Notes: generated by a model not told the origin, from the letters alone. 64,000 nt of DNA from Candidatus Mediterraneibacter faecipullorum (GCA_019119675.1 DWWO01000040.1:1-64000); one strand, 5' to 3'; counted from the first letter of the stretch, positions 7,582 through 17,576 are shown. Made by a program: numbers and translations.

Positions 7582-10575
7582 ATGAGTGATATTATGAGAC
7601 CAATGTCTTTTGAACAGCTTTTAAACTGGATAATGACCGAATATAAGAAGAGCGGAACAGTATTCGGGGAGCACCATCCTTACCATGCAGACTCAAAATA
7701 TAACAGGACGATTTTTGAGAGACCGCTGGAGACACCGGCAGGACCGGCAGCGGGGCCGCACACACAGCTTGCACAGAATATCGTGGCGGCATATTACACT
7801 GGCAGCCGTTTCTTCGAGCTGAAGACAGTGCAGATCATGGATGGGGAAGAACTCTCGGCATGTGTAAATAAGCCGTGTATCAAAGCGGATGATGAGTGTT
7901 ACAACTGCGAATGGTCAACGGAACTTTATGTTCCTCAGGCAATGGAAGAGTATATCAAGGCATGGTTCCTGTGCAAAGTGATCGCAAAAGAATTCGATCT
8001 GGGAAGCATGGACGGGTTCCAGTTTAACATCAGCGTGGGTTATGACCTCGCCGGTATCAAATCCGAGAAGATCGACAATTTCTTAAACACAATGCAGCAT
8101 GCACAGGGTTCAGACATTTTTAAGTCCTGTAGAGAATACCTCCTCGCTCATGCAGATTTGTTCGAGAAAGTGACAAAAGAAGATATCGAGAGTATTTCAG
8201 GCGATATCTGCAATTCCGTCACGATCTCAACACTGCACGGATGTCCTCCGCAGGAGATCGAGCGTATCGCCATGTATCTGATCACGGAGAAAGGGTTCCA
8301 CACATTTATCAAATGCAACCCGACTCTGCTCGGATATGAATTTGCCAGAAAGATCATGGATGAGATGGGATATGACTATGTGGCATTCGGCGATTTCCAC
8401 TTTAAGGATGACCTGCAGTATGAGGATGCTGTGCCCATGCTGACAAGGCTGATGAAAGTCTGTCAGGAGAGAAATCTTGAGTTCGGCGTGAAGATCACAA
8501 ATACATTCCCGGTGGATGTGAAACAGAATGAACTTCCGAGCGAAGAAATGTATATGTCCGGTAAGTCACTGTATCCGCTGTCAATCTCACTGGCGGCGAA
8601 ACTCTCAGAAGAATTTGACGGAAAACTCCCCATCTCCTATTCCGGCGGCGCGGATTATCATAATATTAAAGAAATCGTTGACGCAGGCATCTGGCCGGTG
8701 ACCGTGGCGACGACACTGTTAAAGCCGGGTGGATATGACAGGATGTCCCAGATGGTATCAATTCTGGAAAAGGAAAATGTCGTCTTCACAGGCATAGACC
8801 CGGAAGCGGTGCGCAAGCTTGCAGATGAAGCAAGGACAAACCCGCATCACGTAAAGGCAGTAAAACCGCTTCCGTCGAGAAAGATGAAGAAACAGGTGCC
8901 GCTCCTTGACTGCTTTGTGGCGCCGTGTAAAGAAGGTTGTCCGATCCATCAGGATATCCCGGCGTACTTACAGCTTGTAAAAGCAGGTAAATATGAAGAA
9001 GCGATGAAAGTCATCACGGAGAAGAACCCGCTTCCTTTCATTACAGGAACAATCTGTGCGCATCCGTGTATGAATAAATGTACCCGTAACTTCTACGAAG
9101 AGTCCGTCTACATCCGCGGCATGAAACTGATCGCGGCAGAGAACGGATATGATGCCCTGACAGACACTCTCACAGCTCCGGCCGTGACAAAGAGCGGCAA
9201 AGCGGCTGTGATCGGCGGCGGGCCGGCGGGAATGGCTGCGGCATATTTCCTCCGCCGTGCAGGCATGGAGACGACGCTGTTCGAGAAGACAGATGCTCTC
9301 GGAGGAGTAGTACGTCATGTGATCCCCGGATTCCGTATCTCCGACAGCGCCATCGACAAAGATGCGGCGCTCCTTGAGAAAATGGGCGTGAATATCTGTC
9401 TGAACACAGAGATCACAGATCTGGATATGCTGAAAAATGCAGGATATACAGCAGTCATCCTTGCAGTCGGCGCTTCCGGGCCGGGTGTCCTGAAACTGGA
9501 AAAAGGCGAGCCGGTCAATGCGCTTGAATTCCTTGCGGACTTCAAGGCGAAGGACGGAGATCTTGATATCGGTAAGAATGTCGTCATCATCGGCGGCGGA
9601 AACACGGCGATGGATACGGCGAGAGCAGCGAAGCGCACGAAAGGCGTGGAGCACGCGTACCTTGTATACAGAAGGACGAAGCGCTATATGCCTGCCGATG
9701 AGGAAGAACTTGTCATGGCAGTGGATGACGGCGTAGAGTTCATGGAACTGCTTTCCCCGGTGAAACTGGAAGACGGCAGACTCCTCTGTAAAGTGATGAA
9801 ACTGGGAGACTACGACGCTTCCGGAAGAAGAGGCGTGGTGGAGACCGGCGAGGAGAAAGAGATTCCGGCAGATACAGTTATCGCAGCGGTAGGCGAGAGA
9901 GTGCCGACAGCATTCTATGAGTCATGTGGCATCAATGTAAATGAGAGAGGACGTGCCATCGTCAATGAGGAGACATGTGAGACGAGCCGTGCAGGCGTCT
10001 ATCTTGCAGGAGACGGCCTGGGCGGACCGGCCACTGTAGTAGAGGGTATCAGCGATGCATTGAGAGCTGCACAGGCAATCCTCGGTGAGACTCTGGTCAG
10101 AGATTTTGAGCCGGAGACAGACGAAGATACGATCTACGGAAGAAAAGGCAATATCTCCGACAAGAAAGACGGCGGAGAGGAGAGCGGAAGATGTCTCGGA
10201 TGCTCAGGCATCTGCGAGAACTGTGTCGAGGTATGTCCGAACCGGGCGAATATCTCCATACGCGTGCCGGGCATGGAGAAGCACCAGATCATCCATGTGG
10301 ACTACATGTGTAACGAGTGCGGCAACTGTAAGAGCTTCTGTCCGTATGACAGTGCTCCGTACCTTGATAAATTCACACTGTTCGCAGATGAGAAAGATAT
10401 GGAAGACAGCAGGAACCAGGGATTCACGGTGCTCGACAAAGATCTGGTGAAATGCAGGGTACGCTTCTTCGGTGAGACATATACCTGGACAAAAGGCGAG
10501 GAGACAAGGATACCGGACGGACTTCAGAAACTGATGGAGACGGTCTGCAAGGAGTATGCATATCTTTTGAGATAA
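7582..10575 (+). CDS. ygfK: YgfK, putative iron-sulfur flavoprotein oxidoreductase (selenate reductase-like subunit)
   Basis: Large redox protein of 997 residues. Residues 1-430 form the YgfK-specific region. About 440-520 is a glutamate-synthase-like cysteine segment (CFVAPCKEGCPIHQ, CAHPCMNKCTRN). About 535-850 carries an FAD-binding GGGPAGMAAA motif and a second dinucleotide fold IGGGNTAMDT for NAD(P)H. The C-terminus has two [4Fe-4S] clusters (CLGCSGICENCVEVCP and CNECGNCKSFCP). It probably moves electrons from NAD(P)H or ferredoxin to a purine intermediate. Although an ATG occurs at 7576, AGGAGG (7569-7574) is correctly spaced only for the ATG at 7582. Confidence 0.93.
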   Translation: MSDIMRPMSFEQLLNWIMTEYKKSGTVFGEHHPYHADSKYNRTIFERPLETPAGPAAGPHTQLAQNIVAAYYTGSRFFELKTVQIMDGEELSACVNKPCIKADDECYNCEWSTELYVPQAMEEYIKAWFLCKVIAKEFDLGSMDGFQFNISVGYDLAGIKSEKIDNFLNTMQHAQGSDIFKSCREYLLAHADLFEKVTKEDIESISGDICNSVTISTLHGCPPQEIERIAMYLITEKGFHTFIKCNPTLLGYEFARKIMDEMGYDYVAFGDFHFKDDLQYEDAVPMLTRLMKVCQERNLEFGVKITNTFPVDVKQNELPSEEMYMSGKSLYPLSISLAAKLSEEFDGKLPISYSGGADYHNIKEIVDAGIWPVTVATTLLKPGGYDRMSQMVSILEKENVVFTGIDPEAVRKLADEARTNPHHVKAVKPLPSRKMKKQVPLLDCFVAPCKEGCPIHQDIPAYLQLVKAGKYEEAMKVITEKNPLPFITGTICAHPCMNKCTRNFYEESVYIRGMKLIAAENGYDALTDTLTAPAVTKSGKAAVIGGGPAGMAAAYFLRRAGMETTLFEKTDALGGVVRHVIPGFRISDSAIDKDAALLEKMGVNICLNTEITDLDMLKNAGYTAVILAVGASGPGVLKLEKGEPVNALEFLADFKAKDGDLDIGKNVVIIGGGNTAMDTARAAKRTKGVEHAYLVYRRTKRYMPADEEELVMAVDDGVEFMELLSPVKLEDGRLLCKVMKLGDYDASGRRGVVETGEEKEIPADTVIAAVGERVPTAFYESCGINVNERGRAIVNEETCETSRAGVYLAGDGLGGPATVVEGISDALRAAQAILGETLVRDFEPETDEDTIYGRKGNISDKKDGGEESGRCLGCSGICENCVEVCPNRANISIRVPGMEKHQIIHVDYMCNECGNCKSFCPYDSAPYLDKFTLFADEKDMEDSRNQGFTVLDKDLVKCRVRFFGETYTWTKGEETRIPDGLQKLMETVCKEYAYLLR

Positions 10576-10593
10576 CAGAAAGAGGGAGTTGGC

Positions 10594-11961
10594 ATGAAAC
10601 TTTTATTTAAAGGCGGTACGATCGTCAGCGGCGACGGCATGAAGAAACTGGACATACTGGTAAAAGGAGAGAAGATCCTTGCGGTTGGTGAAGATCTGGA
10701 GTTCAGAGACGCTCAGATCGTCGATGTCCGCGGGAAGCTCCTCTTCCCCGGATTCATCGATGCGCACACCCACATGGCGCTTGAAGTGAGCAATACGATC
10801 ACGGCGGATAAGTTTGAGACCGGAACAAAGGCAGAACTTGCAGGAGGAACGACCTGCATCGTGGATTACGCCACCCAGTATCCGGGTGAGAGCCTGAGGG
10901 AAGCGCTCAACAACTGGCATAAGAAGGCGGACGGACAGTCCTCCTGTGATTATGCGTTTCATCTGGCGCTGACAGACTGGAACGAAGATATCAGCCGGGA
11001 ATTGGAAGAAGTCGTGCAGAAGGAAACATGCTCTTTCAAACTGTATATGACCTATGATACGATGGTGGACGACGAGACAATGTACGAGATCCTCTCCCGT
11101 CTGAAAGAACTGGGCGGGATCGCCGGAGTACACTGCGAGAATAACGGCATCATCCAGGCAAGGCTGAAAGAAGTCCTGAAGACAAAAGGCGGCAGAAAGG
11201 ATGTATCGGATTATCCTTGGACACGCCCGAAAGAAGCCGAGGCCGAAGCTGTATCGAGACTTCTCAAGATCGCCAAATGCGTGGATACACCGGTCATCGT
11301 TGTACATCTGAGCACTGCGGCGGGATACCGCGAGATCCTGCGGGCCAGAGAGGCAGGGCAGACGGTCTATATCGAGACGTGTCCGCAGTACCTTGTGATG
11401 GACGAGAGCAAATACTCCCTTCCAGCAGAAGAGGCGAGACATTACATGATCGCTCCGCCGCTCCGCAAGAAGAAAAATCAGGAAGTGCTCTGGCAGGCAT
11501 TGAAAGAAGGGCGTATCCAGACGATCGCTACTGACCACTGCAGCTTCACGAAGGAGCAGAAGATGGCAGGTGCGGAAGACTTCTCAAAGACGCCCTGCGG
11601 TATGCCTGGAGCGGAGGAACGTCCGGCGCTGATCTGGCAGTTCGGTGTAAATGAAAACAAGATCACGGCAGAGCAGATGTGCATTTATCTGTCGGAAAAC
11701 CCGGCGAAACTTTACAAGCTGTATCCGTGGAAAGGGGCTCTCATCCCCGGAAGTGATGCGGATATCGTGGTCTGGAATCCGGATACCGAGTGGACGATGA
11801 CAGCAGAGAATCAGCAGTCCGCATGTGATTATTGCCCAATGGAAGGGACAAAGATCCGCGGAAGGGCGGAGCAGGTCTATTTAAGAGGCAGACTGGCGGC
11901 AGAGAACGGCAGGGTCCTTGAGGAAAAAGGCGGTGTGTATGTCCGCCACGGAGCAGAGTGA
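10594..11961 (+). CDS. hydA: Dihydropyrimidinase / hydantoinase (HydA, HyuA-like)
   Basis: Cyclic amidohydrolase of 455 residues. The zinc-binding GFIDAHTHM motif is near residue 53 and the carboxylated-lysine motif CSFKLYMTYD near 148. Further histidines occur at VHCEN and VIVVHLS, and a late catalytic aspartate in ATDHCSFT. The enzyme hydrolyses cyclic ureides. In this operon it likely opens the hydantoin-like ring made during anaerobic purine breakdown. The gene starts 18 bp after ygfK, with GAGGGAG upstream. The symbol follows the E. coli hydA/hyuA homologue in the same kind of island. Confidence 0.92.
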   Translation: MKLLFKGGTIVSGDGMKKLDILVKGEKILAVGEDLEFRDAQIVDVRGKLLFPGFIDAHTHMALEVSNTITADKFETGTKAELAGGTTCIVDYATQYPGESLREALNNWHKKADGQSSCDYAFHLALTDWNEDISRELEEVVQKETCSFKLYMTYDTMVDDETMYEILSRLKELGGIAGVHCENNGIIQARLKEVLKTKGGRKDVSDYPWTRPKEAEAEAVSRLLKIAKCVDTPVIVVHLSTAAGYREILRAREAGQTVYIETCPQYLVMDESKYSLPAEEARHYMIAPPLRKKKNQEVLWQALKEGRIQTIATDHCSFTKEQKMAGAEDFSKTPCGMPGAEERPALIWQFGVNENKITAEQMCIYLSENPAKLYKLYPWKGALIPGSDADIVVWNPDTEWTMTAENQQSACDYCPMEGTKIRGRAEQVYLRGRLAAENGRVLEEKGGVYVRHGAE

Positions 11962-11997
11962 GAAAAAATAAATAACACAATTCAGGTATCAACTGAG

Positions 11998-12759
11998 ATG
12001 ATTTATATTTACAATGAGGACAGGCTGTGTGAGGCAGACTCCTTAAGACAGGCGCTGAAACTGGAGAACGAAGGGCTCCGGGGACGGCGCCCGGTCGTAT
12101 CGGCGGTCGGAGCAGGGGGAAAGACAACAACCCTGCTCCGGTTAGCTGATGAGTATGTCCGCACGGGTATTCCTGTGATCGTGACGACCACGACACATAT
12201 CATGAAAGAGGACAAGGAGTGGTTCCTGTCCGGATTTTCGGAAGAGAAGATAAGAGAACAATTACAGAAATCAGGTCAGGTGTGGGTGGGAGCGCCTGCG
12301 CCCGGCGGGAAGCTTGCAAGGCTTTCCAATCATGAGCTTGAGAAAGTCCTGCGGTTGGAAGTTCCCCTGCTCATAGAGGCAGACGGGGCAAAAAGACTAC
12401 CGCTTAAAGTTCCAGCAGACCATGAACCGGTCATCCTGCCGGAGACGACGCATGTCCTGTCCGTGTATGGTCTGGACAGTGTCGGGAAAAGGATAGAGGA
12501 AACCGTATTCCGCCCGGAACTGGCGGAGAAACTACTGAATAAGAAAAGAACCGAAAGTGTTACGGCAGAGGACATCGCCCTGCTCGCCGCATCGAGATCT
12601 GCGGGGAGAAAAGGATGTCCGGATACAGCCGTATACACCGTCGTTTTGAATAAAGCAGACGATAAAAGACGAATAGATACCGCGCTGGAAATCTGCCGGG
12701 AACTCAGGAGAAGAGGAATACGGCAGGTGATCGTGACCGGACAGGAGTCCGGAGCATAG
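11998..12759 (+). CDS. yqeC: YqeC, selenium-dependent hydroxylase accessory NTPase
   Basis: P-loop NTPase-like protein of 253 residues of the YqeC family. The Walker A motif is GAGGKTTTLL near residue 40. A second conserved stretch, VTTTTHI, follows near 61, and LIEADGAKRLPLK lies near residue 128. The family is linked genetically to selenium-dependent molybdenum hydroxylases and is thought to help make or insert the labile selenium cofactor. It lies between the hydantoinase and the yqeB-mocA fusion. The ribosome site before ATG 11998 is weak, so this start is the least certain in the operon. Confidence 0.9.
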   Translation: MIYIYNEDRLCEADSLRQALKLENEGLRGRRPVVSAVGAGGKTTTLLRLADEYVRTGIPVIVTTTTHIMKEDKEWFLSGFSEEKIREQLQKSGQVWVGAPAPGGKLARLSNHELEKVLRLEVPLLIEADGAKRLPLKVPADHEPVILPETTHVLSVYGLDSVGKRIEETVFRPELAEKLLNKKRTESVTAEDIALLAASRSAGRKGCPDTAVYTVVLNKADDKRRIDTALEICRELRRRGIRQVIVTGQESGA

Positions 12760-12835
12760 CGGGGAATATGTAACAGTAACACAGGTCCGGTCATTCAGGA
12801 CTGGACCGGTGCAGCAGAAAGGCAGATACAGACGA

Positions 12836-14191
12836 ATGAAAATATTGATCAGAGGAGCCGGAGATCTGGCGACAGGGATCGCCTCCAGACTCTACGGTGC
12901 GGGGCATCAGATCCTTATGACCGAGATAGCCGTGCCGCTCACTGTACGGCGTACGGTAGCACTCTCGAGAGCGGTTTATGAGGGGCGCGCACAGGTGGAG
13001 GAGATGAAAGGTGTCCTTGTGAAAGATCAGGCAGGTGCAGAGAAGGTCATGGCGGACGGCGATATTGCAGTCATGGTGGATGAAAAAGCCGCCTGTTGCG
13101 AATGGTTCCGGCCGGATGTGATCGTGGATGCGATCCTTGCAAAGAAAAATCTCGGGACGAAGATCACGGACGCTCCGTTTGTCATTGGCGTGGGCCCGGG
13201 ATTTACAGCAGGAACGGACTGCAATTGTGTGGTGGAGACTAAGCGAGGTCATACCCTGGGGAATATTATCTGGCGTGGAGAGGCTATCCCGAACACCGGA
13301 GTCCCGGGAAATGTGGCAGGATACACGATCGAGCGACTGATCCGTGCAGAAGCGGACGGCATACTGAAGCCGAAGGCGAAAATTGGCGATCATGTGGAGA
13401 AAGGCTCAGTTGTCGCTGTGACAGGGGGAGTACCGGTATACGCACAGATGACAGGGATCGTGCGGGGGATGCTCCAGTCCGGTGTGCAGGTGAGTAAGAA
13501 TCTTAAGATCGGGGATATCGATGCAAGGGCAGAGATTTCTCACTGCTATACGATCTCCGACAAGGCGAGAGCCATAGGGGGCGGCGTACTTGAGGCGGTC
13601 ATGGGATTTGAGCGGATGAAAGATGAATTTGCTATTGTTATCCTTGCCGCGGGAGCAGGAACAAGGTTCGGCGGGAATAAGCTGAACGCACTTGTCCGCA
13701 ATAAGCCGCTTTACAGACATACATTAGAGAGAGCAGAGGCATTCGGTGCATTTCCGGCATATATTGTCACCGGATCAGAGGAGATTGCCCGGGAAGCAGA
13801 ACGGACAGGCATCACGGCGGTGTGGAACAAAGAGCCGGAACGGGGGATAGCCCTTTCTCTTACGCTCGGCCTTAAGAAGGCGTTAGGGGACAGACCCGGA
13901 TTAAAAGGCGTTCTCTTCTCTGTCTGTGATCAGCCGGGGCTTGATACATCGACTATGCAGCAGATCTTCCGCACGGCATCCCGCCACCCGGGGAGCATCG
14001 TATGTGCGGGGAGCGGAGAGCGGACCGGTAATCCCGTATGCTGGGACCGGACATTTTTCCAGGAACTGCTTGCCCTTGACGGCGATGAGGGCGGAAGGAA
14101 GATCATGAGAAAGTACAGAGAGAAAGTAAGGATCATCCAGGCGGATCCCGAAGAATTGAAGGATATCGACAGACGGGAAGATCTGGTATAA
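12836..14191 (+). CDS. YqeB (EF2563-type) fused to MocA-like nucleotidyltransferase
   Basis: Two-domain protein of 451 residues. Residues 1 to about 262 match the EF2563/YqeB accessory protein of selenium-dependent molybdenum hydroxylases (RGAGDLATG dinucleotide-like start, GVGPGFTAG, NTGVPGNVAG). From about residue 265 a MobA/MocA-like nucleotidyltransferase follows (VILAAGAGTRFGGNK, then VCDQPGLD). MocA enzymes attach CMP to molybdopterin to make the cytosine dinucleotide cofactor. E. coli encodes these functions separately, so the fusion ties cofactor maturation to hydroxylase assembly. A GTG at 12809 extends the frame, but the family begins at the ATG at 12836. Confidence 0.9.
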   Translation: MKILIRGAGDLATGIASRLYGAGHQILMTEIAVPLTVRRTVALSRAVYEGRAQVEEMKGVLVKDQAGAEKVMADGDIAVMVDEKAACCEWFRPDVIVDAILAKKNLGTKITDAPFVIGVGPGFTAGTDCNCVVETKRGHTLGNIIWRGEAIPNTGVPGNVAGYTIERLIRAEADGILKPKAKIGDHVEKGSVVAVTGGVPVYAQMTGIVRGMLQSGVQVSKNLKIGDIDARAEISHCYTISDKARAIGGGVLEAVMGFERMKDEFAIVILAAGAGTRFGGNKLNALVRNKPLYRHTLERAEAFGAFPAYIVTGSEEIAREAERTGITAVWNKEPERGIALSLTLGLKKALGDRPGLKGVLFSVCDQPGLDTSTMQQIFRTASRHPGSIVCAGSGERTGNPVCWDRTFFQELLALDGDEGGRKIMRKYREKVRIIQADPEELKDIDRREDLV

Positions 14192-14202
14192 GAGGAGAGG
14201 AG

Positions 14203-14817
14203 ATGAGTCGTATGGCGAGGGTACGGAAAAAGAAAGTGGCGGTCGTACAGTGCCTGGGCGGATGCGCCAGACAGACGTCGGCGCAGTCCACAGATGCAGC
14301 GGGCACTGCGGCAGACGGAAAGCAGGAAAAGGAGAAGAACCATAGTCAGTCCGGCATGAGCTGTCAGCAGATGAGCGAGACAGAGGCTGCTGTGACATCG
14401 TGCGAGTGGGGGTGCTTGGGCGGCGGCAGTTGTGTGGAAGTATGCCGGCTTGGGGCAATCCACATCAATGACAGAGGTGCTGCCGAAGTGGATCCGGAGA
14501 AATGCGCAGGATGCGGATTATGTGCGAAAGCCTGTCCACGCGGTCTGATCCGGATCACCACAGAAGAATATAATATTTATCCGGCGTGTGTCAGTGAGGA
14601 CGCAGGGGCGCAGACGAGAAAGAACTGCGATGCCGGGTGTATCGCCTGCGGGATCTGTGTCAGGAACTGCCCGATGGGCGCGATCAGCATTGAGAATAAC
14701 CATGCTGTGATCGATGAGGAAAAATGTATCGCCTGCGGCATGTGCGCTGTGAAATGTCCGCGCGGGGTGATCAGAGACTATAACGGGATCTTTACGGTCC
14801 GGGAAGCGAAGGTGTGA
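14203..14817 (+). CDS. Polyferredoxin (RnfB-like iron-sulfur protein) for the hydroxylase
   Basis: Cytoplasmic iron-sulfur protein of 204 residues. The first part has an RnfB-like cysteine pattern (VVQCLGGC, then CEWGCLGGGSC). Three clear CxxCxxCxxxCP ferredoxin motifs follow, CAGCGLCAKACP, CIACGICVRNCP and CIACGMCAVKCP, for two to three [4Fe-4S] clusters. It ends overlapping the start region of the xanthine dehydrogenase-like gene (TGA 14815-14817, ATG 14820). It probably carries electrons from the hydroxylase, which lacks its own FAD subunit here, to the ferredoxin or YgfK system. Confidence 0.88.
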   Translation: MSRMARVRKKKVAVVQCLGGCARQTSAQSTDAAGTAADGKQEKEKNHSQSGMSCQQMSETEAAVTSCEWGCLGGGSCVEVCRLGAIHINDRGAAEVDPEKCAGCGLCAKACPRGLIRITTEEYNIYPACVSEDAGAQTRKNCDAGCIACGICVRNCPMGAISIENNHAVIDEEKCIACGMCAVKCPRGVIRDYNGIFTVREAKV

Positions 14818-14819
14818 TC

Positions 14820-17414
14820 ATGAAAGAGACTTACACTTTTACAGTAAACGGTGTTGAAAGAACCACAGACCAGGATAAACCTCTCCTGAGATATCTGAGA
14901 GATGATCTGCATCTCCATTCGGTGAAAGACGGATGCAGCGAGGGCGCCTGCGGAACGTGTACTATCATTGTGGACGGCAGGGCGGTGAAATCCTGCGTTC
15001 TGACGACGAAGCGCGCCGTGGGAAAGAACATTATAACCACAGAAGGACTCAGCGATGAGGAGAAAGAAGCATTTGTCTATGCGTTTGGCTCGAAAGGCTC
15101 AGTCCAGTGCGGATTCTGCATCCCGGGCATGGTCATGGCGGGGAAAGCGCTCATCGACAGAGTTCCCGATCCGACAGAGGAAGAAATCAAAGTCGCATTA
15201 AAGGGAAATATATGCCGCTGCACCGGATATAAAAAGATCATCGAGGGCATCCAGCTTACCGCTGCGATCCTGCGGGGAGATGCACAGATTGAGACAAATC
15301 TGGAAAAAGGCGACGTCTACGGCGTAGGGCAGCATGCGTTCCGCCTCGACGTGCGTGAAAAAGTGCTTGGATACGGAGAGTATCCGGATGACGTGGAGAT
15401 GGACGGCATGGTCTATGCATCGGCAGTCCGCTCCAAATATCCGCGGGCACGTATCCTTGATATCCACACGGAGAAGGCAGAAGCCCTGCCCGGCGTGCTC
15501 GCCGTCCTGACAGCGGATGACGTTCCGAACAATAAGGTGGGACATCTGCAGCAGGACTGGGATGTGATGATCGCAAAAGGAAGCATCACAAGATGCGTGG
15601 GCGACGCAATCTGTCTGGTGGTTGCCGAGACAAGGGAGATTCTCGAGAAGGCGAAGAAGCTCGTGAAGATAGATTATGAAGAGCTGAAACCTGTCACGTC
15701 GATCGCAGAAGCCATGGCGGAAGATGCGCCGAAAGTACATTCAAAAGGAAATCTCTGCCAGAGCCGTCATGTGACGAGAGGCGATGCGAAGAAAGCTCTT
15801 GCGGAGTCAAAATATGTTGTTACGCAGACGTACAGGACTCCGTTTACAGAGCATGCTTTTCTGGAGCCGGAGTCAGCAGTCGCATTTCCATATAAAGACG
15901 GCGTTAAAGTCCTCTCATCCGATCAGGGGGTTTACGATACAAGAAAGGAAATCTCCATCATGCTCGGATGGGATCCGGAGCGTGTCGTCGTGGAAAACAA
16001 ACTGGTCGGCGGCGGTTTCGGAGGAAAAGAGGACGTGTCCACTCAGCATATCGCAGCGCTTGCGGCGTTAAAGGTGAACCGTCCGGTGAAAGTGACATTT
16101 TCCAGACAGGAATCAATCAACTTCCATCCGAAGCGCCATGCCATGGAGGGGACATTTACCCTTGGGTGCGACGAGAACGGTGTCTTTACCGGACTGGACT
16201 GCGAGATCTATTTTGATACGGGGGCTTACGCATCTCTGTGCGGCCCTGTCCTTGAGAGGGCCTGCACTCACTCCGTAGGGCCGTACTGTTATCAGAATAC
16301 GGATATCCGTGGATTCGGATATTATACGAACAATCCGCCGGCGGGCGCATTCCGCGGATTCGGTGTGTGCCAGAGTGAGTTCGCACTGGAGTCCAATATC
16401 AACCTGCTTGCAGAGAAAGTCGGTATTTCTCCGTGGGAGATCCGATACCGCAACGCCATCGAGCCGGGCAAGGTGCTGCCAAACGGACAGATCGCGGACT
16501 GCTCCACAGCGCTGAAAGAGACGCTTCTTGCAGTAAAGGATGCCTATGAGAGCAACCCGGGCAGGGCAGGTATCGCCTGTGCTATGAAGAACGCAGGCGT
16601 CGGCGTTGGTCTGCCGGATAAAGGCCGTGCAAAACTGATCGTACATGACGGGAAAATCGAGCTGTACAGTGCGGCATCCGACATCGGACAGGGATGCGCC
16701 ACGGTATTCGTCCAGATGGTAGCCGAGACGACCGGTCTGGGAAAAGAGATGATCATAAACAAGGGAGCTAACTCCGAGGTGGCGCCGGACTCCGGTACGA
16801 CGTCCGGTTCCAGGCAGACGCTCATCACTGGTGAGGCGGTCCGCATGGCTTCCGCTGACCTGAACGAAGATCTGAAGGAGGCGGGCGGCGACCTGTCAAA
16901 ATTGGAAGGAAAAGAATACTTCGCAGAATTCTTCGATCCGACGGACAAGTTAGGGGCTGACGTGCCCAATCCGAAGAGCCATGTGGCATACGGATTCGCC
17001 ACTCATGTAGTTATTCTGGACGATGACGGACGGGTGAAGGAAGTGTATGCAGCTCACGACTCCGGCAAAGTCGTAAATCCGATCTCCATACAGGGACAGA
17101 TCGAGGGCGGCGTGCTCATGGGACTTGGCTATGCGTTGACTGAAGATTTCCCGCTCAAAGAAGGCGTGCCTCAGGCAAAATATGGAACACTGGGACTGAT
17201 GCGCTCCACCCAGATCCCGGATATCCATGCAATCTACGTGGAGAAGGAAGAACTTCTGCCGTTTGCATACGGTGCGAAAGGCATCGGGGAGATCGCGACC
17301 ATCCCTACCGCTCCGGCGGCACAGGGCGCGTACTACGCGATGGATCATGTGCTCAGGACAAAACTTCCGATGGAGGATACATATTACTCAAAGAAACAGA
17401 AAGCTGTGAAATAG
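14820..17414 (+). CDS. Selenium-dependent xanthine dehydrogenase-like molybdenum hydroxylase
   Basis: Single polypeptide of 864 residues joining a [2Fe-2S] ferredoxin domain and a molybdopterin domain. The N-terminus has CSEGACGTCTI and the second cluster QCGFCIPGM ... GNICRCTGY. The molybdenum part follows (GGGFGGKED near residue 395, GAFRGFG near 510, and the late GAKGIGE motif with the catalytic Glu). No separate FAD domain is encoded here. The neighbouring YqeB, YqeC and MocA proteins and YgfK point to the selenium-dependent class acting on xanthine, urate or a related purine. GTG 14814 is an alternative start, but ATG 14820 is better placed after the upstream stop. Confidence 0.93.
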   Translation: MKETYTFTVNGVERTTDQDKPLLRYLRDDLHLHSVKDGCSEGACGTCTIIVDGRAVKSCVLTTKRAVGKNIITTEGLSDEEKEAFVYAFGSKGSVQCGFCIPGMVMAGKALIDRVPDPTEEEIKVALKGNICRCTGYKKIIEGIQLTAAILRGDAQIETNLEKGDVYGVGQHAFRLDVREKVLGYGEYPDDVEMDGMVYASAVRSKYPRARILDIHTEKAEALPGVLAVLTADDVPNNKVGHLQQDWDVMIAKGSITRCVGDAICLVVAETREILEKAKKLVKIDYEELKPVTSIAEAMAEDAPKVHSKGNLCQSRHVTRGDAKKALAESKYVVTQTYRTPFTEHAFLEPESAVAFPYKDGVKVLSSDQGVYDTRKEISIMLGWDPERVVVENKLVGGGFGGKEDVSTQHIAALAALKVNRPVKVTFSRQESINFHPKRHAMEGTFTLGCDENGVFTGLDCEIYFDTGAYASLCGPVLERACTHSVGPYCYQNTDIRGFGYYTNNPPAGAFRGFGVCQSEFALESNINLLAEKVGISPWEIRYRNAIEPGKVLPNGQIADCSTALKETLLAVKDAYESNPGRAGIACAMKNAGVGVGLPDKGRAKLIVHDGKIELYSAASDIGQGCATVFVQMVAETTGLGKEMIINKGANSEVAPDSGTTSGSRQTLITGEAVRMASADLNEDLKEAGGDLSKLEGKEYFAEFFDPTDKLGADVPNPKSHVAYGFATHVVILDDDGRVKEVYAAHDSGKVVNPISIQGQIEGGVLMGLGYALTEDFPLKEGVPQAKYGTLGLMRSTQIPDIHAIYVEKEELLPFAYGAKGIGEIATIPTAPAAQGAYYAMDHVLRTKLPMEDTYYSKKQKAVK

Positions 17415-17422
17415 AGACGACA

Positions 17423-17462
17423 AAGGGGATTATGATCTGTGGAGGTCATGATCCCCTTTTTG
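17423..17462 (+). terminator. Rho-independent terminator of the purine operon
   Basis: AAAGGGGAT and ATCCCCTTTTT arms form a long stem just 9 bp after the xdh-like stop, followed by a T-tract. Confidence 0.85.
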
Positions 17463-17576
17463 CGATTGTGGATTTTAAAATATATTATCAGTGAAATAGC
17501 TTTTCAATAAGAATCGGTAAAGGTATAATGGACGAAAGACGGATTATATGAAAATGGAAGAGTGATTGATTTAAAA

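Noticed and set aside
10603..11538. Long open frame on the strand opposite the hydantoinase gene
   Set aside because: It is antisense to a clear family protein, has no ribosome site and shows no domain. Similar long antisense frames (1873-2697, 8968-9654, 54680-55396) arise from codon bias.
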